Below, piece by piece: positions 33,547 through 43,332 of a stretch of DNA of 64,000 nucleotides. Under the pieces are notes generated by a model that was given only the letters and a program-made list of their open reading frames with translations, ran no database searches and was not told the origin of the DNA. The DNA lies in assembly GCA_021399445.1 (NCBI GenBank), contig JAJTUQ010000003.1:7006001-7070000 (forward strand), read 5' to 3'. The stretch's first letter is position 1; each line of letters opens with the position of its first letter. Both the position numbers and the translations under genes were made by a program. The stretch is from Xylogone sp. PMI_703 (lineage: Eukaryota; Ascomycota; Leotiomycetes).

Positions 33547-34994
33547 TCATTTACATCTCTTGTCCACGATTCCCGCTCCGTTTTCCTCGTATTCCTTTCT
33601 CGATATCCACATTTGATGGAATGTGCCTAGACTGCCCAAAATACTGCCTCCAATCCAACTGCCAAATCTCCGTTCACTCGTCAGGCCTGCTGCTTGGATC
33701 TTTATCCGAGCGCCAGGATACAACGCCGTTATTTCACTATTAAGTCTATCCGCGAAACCATTAAGCAAGGTAGTTCCCCCAGTCACCACAATATTCTGAA
33801 GTAGCGCAGCCCGTAAGTCCATATCCACCGCGGATACTGAAGCCTTGATGAGTTCTGGAATTGTCTGGGCTTTTGTTGGTGCAGTTTCACCCTCCACTGG
33901 AAGAGCGGCTTTCTCATCCCACATTCCTTCACTGACAGTATATCTTTCTATGCCCCACATTTGGTTAGAACCATCTGGCATCTCAAATACTCTTCCTGGA
34001 AGCGACTTTGCATAGTCTACGTTTGTCGAACCCGTTGCAGTTCCTGAACTTAGTCGTCCTGGTCCTGGCCACACTTGTACTACAGACTCTTTGAACTCTG
34101 TCAGAACGCGTTCTTCCTCCAGTGCCCGGAAGCTTGTAGTTGGTGGGACCTTGAAGGAGCGGTATGTAGCCTGAGCTGGAGCGCCTGCCTCTACTGGGGT
34201 CTTTGTGGCTATCATGAAATGCGGTACTAACTCAACCTTGGGATCCATGGAGCCAAAGAGACTTCGTAGTTGTGAGGATAGAAAGTTACCTGCCAATGGT
34301 GATCTTTGTACGCTCTTCTTGAGAATGAGCCCGTCATGAATTGCTACCACAGATACGTTCGAGGCGCCCACATCAACTACCAAGGCGGTAGCTTTTCCAG
34401 CTCCAAACGAAGCCAATACGCTGTTGCGAGCTAGCCAGAAGGCGGGAGTACCCCACGATTCCATTGCTATCTCAATTGCTTTCTCTCGTGACTTTGGTGT
34501 ATTCCACGCCGTCTCTGTCATCAATAGTGGATGTTCTTCTAGTGGCTTCTCCTGTGTCTCTACACCTTCCATTTCAGCATCCACGTCTTTCGGATCGTTC
34601 AGCCCATTCGTCTTTGGGTCCCCTTGTTTAAAGCTAGTAAGACGCGACGTTATCGCATATTCCCAGAGTCGTGTCGCTACATCCCAATCTTCTACAATCC
34701 CATCTTTAGACATCGGGTTTCGAATCTCCATGTCTGCAGTTGGAGTATGAATCGAGTCATCTCCAAAGATTAACCTCTCTCCCACTACACCGTATGAGGA
34801 ATTGAGAAATGATTTAGGCGCATCTTCTCCAGCGAATCCCGCACGGACACTGGAGTATCCAGGATCAATCACAATGGCAGAAACCTCATCTGTTAAAATT
34901 TGAGTATAACATTTCAACTTTGTGTTGGCGCATACTCACCTCCACCATATACATCGGTCGGCTGCATGGCCGAGGTCAACACCTGAGCAGCCAT
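33547..34994 (-). CDS. arp4: Actin-related protein 4
   Basis: There are two exons, 34994-34940 and 34889-33547, split by a 50-bp intron (GTGAGT...AACAG). The product has 465 residues. After splicing, the N-terminus reads [22 protein letters not shown], which is the Arp4 version of the first actin phosphate loop; the family's other nucleotide motifs follow ([17 protein letters not shown] and [14 protein letters not shown]). An acidic, Glu/Asp-rich insert (about 110-140) fits Arp4, which carries insertions relative to actin. Arp4 is a nuclear subunit of the NuA4, SWR1 and INO80 complexes and binds nucleosomes or actin. The gene is divergent from the LRR-kinase gene, with 495 bp between starts. 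Confidence 0.92.
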
Positions 34995-35489
34995 TTCTAC
35001 TATCGTATATTATTGTGAAATATAGTAGGCACTGCTAGATGTGAGATGTTAATGCCGTGGTAAATTGAATCCAGCCAATAGACCTAAGAGTTTCGACAGA
35101 TGCTCGAGATGCTATTCACGCGAGCCGTGTCGAAATGTTTGGAGCAGGCCGAAGCGCAAGGCAGGTGGAAGCGAATGAATTGTTTTTAGCCAATCTTTGT
35201 CGAAACCGTTCCTATCACGTGGATGAGTCAGCAACCCCTGGTGCCAACTATCTTCAGCTCCCGAAGCCCGTCGGATTTCTTGTGTTTGCTGAATATATTA
35301 TAGATTAGAAGGTTTGTTTTGATTCTAGCAATTGATTCTTGGTCGCTTTTCTTTTGATTCTTAAAACATTGTTTTATCGTTTCCTGGTCAGCTGTGTATC
35401 AGTTATTATATGAGGCTTAGATTAGCGGTCTGATATCTCTTTTGTCAATGCTCATTCATTGCATTTTAAAGTCATAGAGCTTTATCGTA
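34995..35489. promoter_or_regulatory. Divergent promoter, Arp4 and LRR-kinase genes
   Basis: These 495 bases lie between divergent starts. The half next to the kinase is AT-rich with a TATATTATA-like stretch near 35289-35300. No gene is seen. Confidence 0.4.
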
Positions 35490-36806
35490 ATGCAATCTCT
35501 AGAAGGGCTGAAATCTGGGGAGTATGGTGGGCTAAAGAAGCTGAAGCTATGCTGCGGGTTGTCCAGCGTTCCCACTGAGGTCCTGGAGTTGTCAGACTCT
35601 CTGGAAATACTTGATCTCTCCGGCAACCCCTTGTCAGAGCTTCCAAAAACCTTCAGTAGTCTGCACAAACTGAAAGTCGCCTTCTTTTCCGATTGCAATT
35701 TCAAAGTGTTCCCAGACATGAGTCAATGCCCGTCCTTGGAAATGGTTGCTTTCAGGGGCAACGGAATGACCACAATTCCTGAAAATGTCCTACCCCCAAA
35801 GCTTCGTTGGCTAATCCTTACGAACAACGCAATTAAGGAATTACCAAGGAGTATTGGCAGCTGCCATCGATTACAGAAGTGTATGCTATCAGGAAACGAG
35901 CTGAAAGAGTTACCAGAAAGCATGGCCAATTGCAAGAAGTTGGGGCTTCTGAGACTATCTGCGAATAGATTCACCACTCTACCGAGCTGGCTTTTTGATC
36001 TACCAGAGCTTTCTTTCTTATCATTTGCAGGCAATCCAGGCACTCCTTCATCTGCAGACAACCCAGTTCTAGATGAGATATCCTGGATAAGCATATCAAT
36101 TGATCAGCTCCTTGGTAAAGGTGCTTCTGGAATCATTTCTAAAGGCACCTGGAGATCCGGTGATGAGAATAAGGAAGTGGCGGTCAAGTTATTCAATGGA
36201 GACGTTACAAGTGATGGGCGCCCTATCGATGAAATGAATGCGTGCATTGCTGCTGGGCAGCACCCAAACCTCATTAGCCCGCTAGGCAAAATTCACGACC
36301 ATCCAGAAAAGGACGGGCTAGTTCTACAACTAATACCTCCGCACTACAAGAACTTAGGTCTACCGCCCTCATTTGACTCCTGTACTAGGGATGAATTTCA
36401 CCCAGAAATGGTTATTTCCTTCGAGAAATGCAAGACCATCTTGAGGTCAATAGCTGCTGCTGCTGCCCACATCCATTCCAAGGGGATTATTCATGGAGAC
36501 CTCTATGCTCATAATATTCTCACTGACCATACGGGGCATTCACTGCTCGGGGATTTTGGAGCTGCAACTCTTCACGGACAACAAGAGAACTCTGAGGCAT
36601 TTGAACGCTTAGAGGTTCTTGCATTTGGGCATCTGATTGAAGATATGCTGCGTCTAGTTGACCGATCAGTGGATGATAGCATACTTGGAGAAAAGGAGGC
36701 ACTAGAAATAGAGACGTTAAACGAATTACATGGACGCTGTATAAATCCGCTGCCAAAGGAACGACCGCTCCTTGAGGAAATTAATGAGATTTTGGTAAAT
36801 TTATGA
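35490..36806 (+). CDS. Leucine-rich-repeat protein kinase, bacterial-type architecture
   Basis: This intronless gene encodes 438 residues. Residues 15-182 hold about seven leucine-rich repeats of the LPxx type (SLEILDLSGNPLSELP, LRWLILTNNAIKELP, LGLLRLSANRFTTLP). A compact kinase domain follows: Gly-rich loop LGKGASG (208-214), AVK with Lys233, catalytic loop HGDLYAHN (335-342, Asp337) with Gly in place of the usual Arg, and DFG (355-357). Only about 20 residues separate DFG from the next helix (EVLAFGHLIEDML), so the activation segment is very short and lacks an APE motif. There is no signal peptide or membrane helix, so it is probably cytosolic. Length, order and wording match a family I know from Pseudomonas and other proteobacteria. 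Neighbours are ordinary fungal genes with introns. Confidence 0.9.
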   Translation: MQSLEGLKSGEYGGLKKLKLCCGLSSVPTEVLELSDSLEILDLSGNPLSELPKTFSSLHKLKVAFFSDCNFKVFPDMSQCPSLEMVAFRGNGMTTIPENVLPPKLRWLILTNNAIKELPRSIGSCHRLQKCMLSGNELKELPESMANCKKLGLLRLSANRFTTLPSWLFDLPELSFLSFAGNPGTPSSADNPVLDEISWISISIDQLLGKGASGIISKGTWRSGDENKEVAVKLFNGDVTSDGRPIDEMNACIAAGQHPNLISPLGKIHDHPEKDGLVLQLIPPHYKNLGLPPSFDSCTRDEFHPEMVISFEKCKTILRSIAAAAAHIHSKGIIHGDLYAHNILTDHTGHSLLGDFGAATLHGQQENSEAFERLEVLAFGHLIEDMLRLVDRSVDDSILGEKEALEIETLNELHGRCINPLPKERPLLEEINEILVNL

Positions 36807-37099
36807 TGGATTAGAGTATAGATATATTATAGAATAGAGCTAGATGATATTTAGAATAGATTCGAATTCTGCTTTAGTTGCTACACAGAATGCATGGTAA
36901 CATCACCTGATGTAATTAAATTTGTGTATCTTGGAAATATGGATCATTTTACTAAGCCTATTTGCAGTCTCTGCTTTGATGCTCGAGATGACGAGGGTCT
37001 GTAAATATTTCACTACACGGGGGTAGATAGTCTATGACCAAAGCCGACACCTGCCACCTCAACAAGTTTTCTTAAACATGAATCCATTCTGTATCTGCA

Positions 37100-39327
37100 T
37101 CATCTTTTCAATGACTCCGCTCCAGCAATACCCAACTCGCCCTTTGCAGTTCGACTAGCATTAGCTATATCCACCAAATTCAGCGGCCGATACACAGAAT
37201 CCCACATCTGTTCTCGGATCCACTCCTCTAACTCCTCACTTTCTTCCGGGATATCCTTTTCTGTAGCTAAACCTTCCTCGACAGCTTGCTGAATGACTGC
37301 GCGGGCTATCTGGACGGAGATTTCTCGAACGTTAATAACATCTGGCAATAGACCTTTATCTGGGTCCTGCAGAGCGGGAGATTGTTCTGCAAGAGCTTTT
37401 ACTGCAGCAACAATCATCTTATCCGAAAGAAGCTTTACACGGCTTAAAACACAGCCAAGGCCAATTCCAGGAAAACAAGTCGAGTTATTACACTCAGCCA
37501 CCTCATATGTTCTTCCCTCGTAGGTTACAGGAGGGAATGGGCTTCCTGTAGCAATGAGAGCTCTGCCCTCCGTCCATTCATTGATATCTTTTGGATCTGC
37601 TTCGTGAAGGCGTGTTGGGTTACTCAGTGGGAATATCATAGGTTTGTCGACGTGTTTGGCCATTTCCCTGATTATCTCTTCCGTGAATGCCTTTGGTTTC
37701 GTGGAGGTACCAATAAGTACGTGGGGTTTAACCTCCTTAATGATAGCAAGTAGATCTGAGTGATCTTTACCTTCCCAATCAGAGTCTTTGCGTGCGTAGG
37801 AAATTTGGGCATGTGTTAGTTTGTCTCCATGGCTCTTTAGTAGAAGACCTGGCTTATCCACACACCTAGCCATCATTAGAAATAGTTTTCACTCAGTATA
37901 TGTACTTACCAGATCTGTCTTGCGGCTTCTTCCTTTGACATTTTTGTTTCTGTGGCAATAGCATCCGTAATCTGATCTGCAATACCCGTACCTGCAGTTC
38001 CTGCACCGAAGATAACAGTGCGCATGTCTTCAAGTTTCAGGTTGGATACATGAAGACCGGCCATAATGGCTGCAAGAGTAACGCAACCGGTGCCTTGTAT
38101 ATCGTCGTTAAAACATGCAATAGAGGGACGATACTTGTCAAGGATTCTCCGTGCTACATGATTCAGTTTAAGGTCTATTACAGTGACTACGACTTACCAT
38201 TTGGTAGTCCAAAATCTTCAAAATGTATATAAGCCCGAGGGTAAAGTTCATGTGCTGATTTTACAAATGTATCGATGAAGCGATCATATTGCTCTCCTCG
38301 TACCCTTTTTCGTTTAAGTCCGAGATAGAGATTGTCATTGAGAAGTTCTTCGTTATCCGTCCCGCAATCCAAAACCACTGCTAGTGTCCGATTAGGATGA
38401 ATGCCTGCGCACAGTGTCGTTATAGCCAATTTTGCTAATGAAATAAGAATGCCTCCGACACCTTGATCTCCAATTCCAAGAATCTCTTCTCCATCTTTGA
38501 AAATTAGCTTTTACATCGAAGACTAAGGATACGACTTGCCTGTAACAACGATATAATCAATATCCTCTGGTAACCCCCATTGTGATAGATTATAATGGAC
38601 ACTGTCGATGTCTTCAATATTCAAAAAGCAGCCCTGAGGTCTTCGAAAAAGCCTCGAATAGTTTTGTATGGCTTCACCTTCTGTTGGGGTATAAATTATA
38701 GGAAACATTTCTTTTAGATGTTCTTGGATTAACTGCAAATGGATATATTAGAAGAGATACAAGGAAATACGGTGAAAGAAGATAGGTATATGAGAAATAT
38801 AGTATGTGGTTTGCATTTACATCTCCAATTTGTGCTTCTCACGTAAACCTGAGAAAGTGAAAGGGAATTGAAATTAATGCTCAGATTAGATCTCTGTATC
38901 ATACCCTGAAGTATAGCACCTGATTTTGTTGAGCCAGAGAAGTCATGAACGTATTCTTGGCCAAGTTATCACTCCTTGTGGAATATTGCTCATAGGCTCT
39001 GTTAACCTGTTCTTCCAGTGTTGCAACCGCACGAGGCAATAAGCCCTTGAGATTGAATTTGATACGCTCTTCATCAGTAAATCCCGACCCCTTGTTAAAG
39101 AAGGGCGCATTAAGAAGAGCAGTTCCGGTCAAAGCACAATCTTGAAGTCCACTGGTGCTCAACGGCAAATTGCCGAATTTGGGGTGTTTCTTTCCTGGCT
39201 GCGTCTGTTTATGTGTTGAAGACATGGTGAAGCTCGACCGAGATTGTGACATTATGTATTTAATATGGTGGAATGATGGGCGGGATATCTGTTTAAGTTT
39301 TGCTTGAATCTGGAGTCTAGATGCCAT
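37100..39327 (-). CDS. mae1: NAD(P)-dependent malic enzyme, probably mitochondrial
   Basis: There are five exons: 39327-38905, 38732-38540, 38494-38198, 38153-37910 and 37865-37100; total 640 residues. The enzyme decarboxylates malate to pyruvate with reduction of NAD or NADP. Signatures include YTPTEGEAIQNYSRLFRRP, VVTDGEEILGIGDQGVGG, the metal- and substrate-binding EDFGLPN and CFNDDIQGTG, and the dinucleotide-binding FGAGTAGTG. The N-terminus (MASRLQIQAKLKQISRP...) is basic and free of acidic residues for about 35 positions, which suits a mitochondrial targeting peptide. Intron 2 (38539-38495) begins with GCAAGT rather than GT; only this donor restores the family sequence. The gene is divergent from the BuGZ gene. 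Confidence 0.95.
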
Positions 39328-40229
39328 CCGAGAAAATCATATAAATTAAAAAGTCAATGTACAGAATGTAAGGCACATAACGTTGTAGAATTATATACTA
39401 CGATTGAAATATAAAGTATGCGACGAGGCGCTCACTACACCACGTCATAGATTGTAACCACCAGGTTACTGCACTCTCGTACGTATCTGCCCATCTTCGC
39501 TAAGCGAGATCACTTGAGGTATTGACCCATATGATAGATTTTGTAAACTCTCTGGCTGTTTAAACTTGTTGGGTAATGAAGTGATAGATAAGGCTAGATT
39601 CAGGGGTTCGAGTCTCAAAACGAGATACGGCATAAAAGCTTCCGTTTGCAGGAACGTGTTTGTGCTGTGCTTCCAGTAGCAGCTGGTTCCAATGTAGGTA
39701 CGTATGGAGCCACACTCATGTTGGGATCTCGTGAAGAGGATGAGTGTGGACTATGATTGACCATGTTATTGTAGCAACGATTCTCTATGAGGGCACAACC
39801 TAAGAAAGACTTTGCCCCTTTTCAGTCCCCAATCGACCTCTCTACAAGACGTAGATAAGTCGGCAAGCTCTTCGAGAAGAGACTCATTGGTTTGCCCTGA
39901 AGGCTGAGTGACTGATCAAGATAGTGCATTTAACCCGGCCGAGAATAAAATAGAACTAATTACCTTAATGATATCGTATTATGCATCTAATCACTGCTCT
40001 ATGCAATATTCTACTGCAAGTAGTCAGGAAAGAGTGCTTGCGGATTTTGGCGCATGAGGAATTTTCGAGCACGGACATCTTGTGGTATATGATGACTAAT
40101 CAAGGGCGCTAGACGTTTGTTTGGCCAAGGTGAAGAGACAATTTACTACTCCAACCATCCCCGATTCTCCTCCAATTGAATAATTCACGTCCAACAAAGC
40201 GAATCATTGATATCTCAACAACTGCAAAA
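39328..40229. promoter_or_regulatory. Divergent promoter region, malic enzyme and BuGZ genes
   Basis: About 900 bases without a gene separate two divergent starts. A ggttcgagtct motif near 39606-39616 resembles a B box but no tRNA can be folded around it. Otherwise nothing is recognised. Confidence 0.4.
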
Positions 40230-41934
40230 ATGGTAAGCAAGAAGAAGCGCGGACATCCCGATGTTGAGGAGCTTTTAGCTCGACCTTGGTGTTACTACTG
40301 TAAGTTCTTTGATCCCTCCGCGTGAACGAACTGACGTGGATAAAGGTGAGCGTGACTTCGATGATCTCAAGATTCTCATCTCTCATCAAAAAGCTAAACA
40401 CTTCAAGTGTGAAAGATGCGGCCGCAGATTGAATACTGCTGGAGGTAAGGATATCCATGTTATTGTTACACTTTTTTTACTTCGACTAATTGATGTAGGT
40501 CTATCGGTTCATATGAACCAGGTGCACAAAGAGACGCTGCAAAGCGTTGATAATTCGTTGCCAAATAGACAGGGATTAGAAGTGGAAATATTCGGTATGG
40601 AAGGCATTCCAGAAGATGTTGTTAAAGCACATAATCAACGCATCATTACAAGCTTTTATCAAGCAGAAGCCGAACGCCGAGCTGCGACTGGAAATCCTGC
40701 GCCAGGTTCTACCCAACCAGGAGCTACCAAAAAGCCTAAGTTTGAGTCTCCATCAGACTTAAAAAAGAGATTGGCGGAGCACAAAGCGCGTAAAGCTCAA
40801 GAGGGCGCCCCTTCAACTGGTAGTGGTGGCAACACTCCTATGGATGGGGTAAATAACGCGCAGAGCCCTTTGTCACAGAGTCCAGGTGCATTCGTAAGTA
40901 ACAGGCCACATCATAGATTTGTCCTCAAGGCTAATATGATATTTTAATAGAACGGCTCTCCATATCCTCCACCAGCAGCTCCTTATGGCGGCACGCCTGC
41001 TCCTGGATATGGGTCATTCCAACAGGAGCCATATACGCAACCCGCAGCTGGATACCAGGCGCCATTTCCGCAACAACCTGGGTTTACAGGCCCTCCAGGC
41101 CCACAGTACCCAGCACAATATTCTCCTCCACAACAATTTCCTGTTCAACAACCACCGCCCGCGGCTGGATTCCATCAACAACCACCTTATCAAGGTGGTC
41201 CACACCAACAGTTCAGTGCAGGATCACCACCCGGCTCTTTTACTCCGTTCCCACCACCATCTCACACGCCTCCACAGCATGGAGGCTTACCTCAACGCCC
41301 ACCCAGTCTACCTCCAGCACCAGGCCTTCCCCAGCGTCCATCCTTCGGAGCACCCCCAGTTCCGCAATACCAACTTCAGCAAATGCATCAGGGATCGCCA
41401 ACTCACTATCCTGGTCAAGGACCTCCAGGTCCGCAACAGGCAGGTTGGAATGGAAATGGATGGAATGGACAGGAAAAGAACTCAGCTATGTCATCAGCCT
41501 ATCCTTCTCATACTCAAGGTTATAATGGCGATTACTCGACTAACGCATCTACGGTTGATGAGCTGGTATCAGGGGCTGCGAGACAGGGTGATGATATTGA
41601 CGAGATTATCAGGATGGCCGAGGCCGGTATTAAGCCACCAAAGAAAATTGCAACTCCAGATACCCCCACTGCCGCTGCTGCTGCTAATACTGAAGCTACC
41701 GCTACTCCAGAAGTAGCGGAGAAGACAGATGCGGCAGATAAGACCGAAACGAGTGAAAAGAAGTCCAAGAAGGACAAACCTACAAGAATGATATATTCGG
41801 ACAATGAAGTCAGCCCAGAGGAGAAGATGGCTAAGTTGCCAAGGTACGCATTTGTCCCAGAGGAACAGAATGAAACAGCACTCTACGATATAACTGAACA
41901 GCCGGGGGTGGCGGGCACCGTCGATGACGCCTGA
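40230..41934 (+). CDS. BuGZ/ZNF207-like zinc-finger protein with a GLEBS motif
   Basis: There are four exons, 40230-40299, 40346-40444, 40499-40893 and 40951-41934, giving 515 residues. The N-terminus (about 18-75) holds two C2H2 fingers with the wording of animal ZNF207/BuGZ: PWCYYCERDFDDLKILISHQ, KHFKCERCGRRL and HMNQVHKE, followed by EVEIFGMEGIPED. The middle is a long Pro/Gln/Gly-rich low-complexity region; in animals such a region drives condensation on spindles. Near the C-terminus (about 466-490) MIYSDNEVSPEEKMAKLPRY matches the GLEBS motif that binds Bub3, with the key Glu pair kept. It is probably a nuclear and spindle protein that helps Bub3 and kinetochore or splicing functions. 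Confidence 0.88.
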
Positions 41935-42698
41935 AAGGCAAATACGGGATACACTTCCAGCAAGTTGTTGAAATTTCTTCTCAATGATTTTATATATTGT
42001 TGTTTGTTTCAAACATATATGATAGTGTTATACTTTGCGAGGAGACCGCACCTGTGTCAAAGATTTCGATACGCTAGTTATTGATATCGGAACGGAGGAA
42101 TGGTATTGGGACGCAGCTAAGTTACTGAGGGTACGTCTAGACCTCATTTCACTCCGACCATCCAGGTATTTTCGCTCTCTATTGTGGGGATGACACATCT
42201 TTTTTTGGTCTGGTAAGTCACTCGAAGAGGCTTTAGTGACCTTGGCGTTTGGGAGGGGACGGATGCATGCTGGCGTTGTACGCAGCGGTATACTTCAGGT
42301 TCGATTGGTCACACATTGATGCAGAACGGTTGTAAGTACACGAAGGTTGGCAAAATCTCTGCATCACGCTGTTTTTTTACCGTTAGCAAGGATACTCTCA
42401 CTATGAAGACCCGTTTATTGTTCGATTGATTGATTCTTCTCGGTTCCACTCTGTTGGAGATTGTATCCCTGGCACAGCTGTCGGATAAGACGAAGACATA
42501 GGGGTGGAACTGATTTAGCTTTAATGAGGGTTAGATATGTAGACCAATGAGATTTTTTCCACTTGAGTGCAGGGACTATGTGATTGAGGCGAGGTTGAGT
42601 AGATCGATGCATGCGTAGACCCGTAATTAATATTACCAACAACTAACAGCAGAGTCTTGCTTTCTTTGCAGGCAAAACGACGGGTGTTGTTTGAAATA

Positions 42699-42705
42699 GG
42701 CTAAA
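42699..42705 (+). promoter_or_regulatory. Possible XlnR/Xyr1 site (GGCTAAA)
   Basis: GGCTAAA occurs about 630 bases before the GH115 ATG. In Aspergillus and Trichoderma this motif binds the xylan-response activator. A single short site could be chance. Confidence 0.3.
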
Positions 42706-43109
42706 AGAGGCAACCCCGCATAAAGTATACCCGCAAAAACCATCTACCGAGCCCGGGGAAGCTCAACTCACCTGGCAGCTAACAGCAACCCAGTCTGCAT
42801 TTTCCCATCGGATTAACTATTCATTCCCAGAGCTGGGTATGTGCTGGTTAACTTCTGCCAGGCACAGAAGCCAAGCAGGCACCATTCCAATCCTGCGTAT
42901 TCAGAAAGCTACCCTTGCTTTCAACCTGGATCAATTGTTTCCATCCATCCATTCAACCGGCGATCGAACAGGGGGAATGGCAATGCGGGACATGGTCCGC
43001 CGTCGTCAATATCCTCTTCTAGACACGCTTGGTTGGAGCTATCGAAAAGTATAGCTATCATGGGATGAATTGCAGCTGCTACTCCATCTACAGGGAAGGT
43101 GGTTACCAT

Positions 43110-43201
43110 CCCCAGGGGAATGGTAATGGATACTCGTCTTAATTTACCCCTTTACCCTGTTTATGGGAGAAATGCAGCTGTAGCAGACTGGGTATCCCCG
43201 C
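43110..43201 (-). promoter_or_regulatory. Possible CreA repressor sites
   Basis: Two matches to SYGGRG lie on the minus strand, CTGGGG at 43115-43110 and GCGGGG at 43201-43196. A third, CCGGGG, lies on the plus strand at 42753-42758. Clustering within 600 bases of a glycosidase gene suits carbon catabolite repression, but the motif is short. Confidence 0.3.
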
Positions 43202-43215
43202 ATTGAAGCCTGTAA

Positions 43216-43226
43216 GTATATATATT
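43216..43226 (+). promoter_or_regulatory. TATA box of the GH115 gene
   Basis: A tatatatatta stretch lies about 110 bases before the ATG and is followed by a pyrimidine-rich segment likely to contain the transcription start. Confidence 0.45.
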
Positions 43227-43332
43227 ATGACGTTTTCTCCGACATTTTATTCCTATTCCTAGTTCTCTGCTCTTTAGTTGCTTTCAATTCTCTTGAGTAC
43301 AGCTGCAATAGCTGTGCGGGCAGCTTTTCAGG

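Larger units (their letters stand above)
41935..43332. promoter_or_regulatory. Promoter region of the GH115 gene
   Basis: These 1.4 kb contain no convincing gene. They hold a probable XlnR-type site, CreA-type sites and a TATA box, listed separately. Short frames at 42839-43068 overlap in two phases and are not supported. Confidence 0.5.

Noticed and set aside
39595..39625. tRNA-like B box (ggttcgagtct)
   Set aside because: No A box lies at the right distance and no cloverleaf or acceptor stem can be paired around it.
41014..41716. 243-codon plus-strand frame inside the BuGZ last exon
   Set aside because: It is a shifted frame of the Pro/Gln-rich region, kept open by compositional bias.
42839..43109. 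Frames of 62-75 codons just before the GH115 gene
   Set aside because: They overlap in different phases inside the promoter region, with no conserved product.
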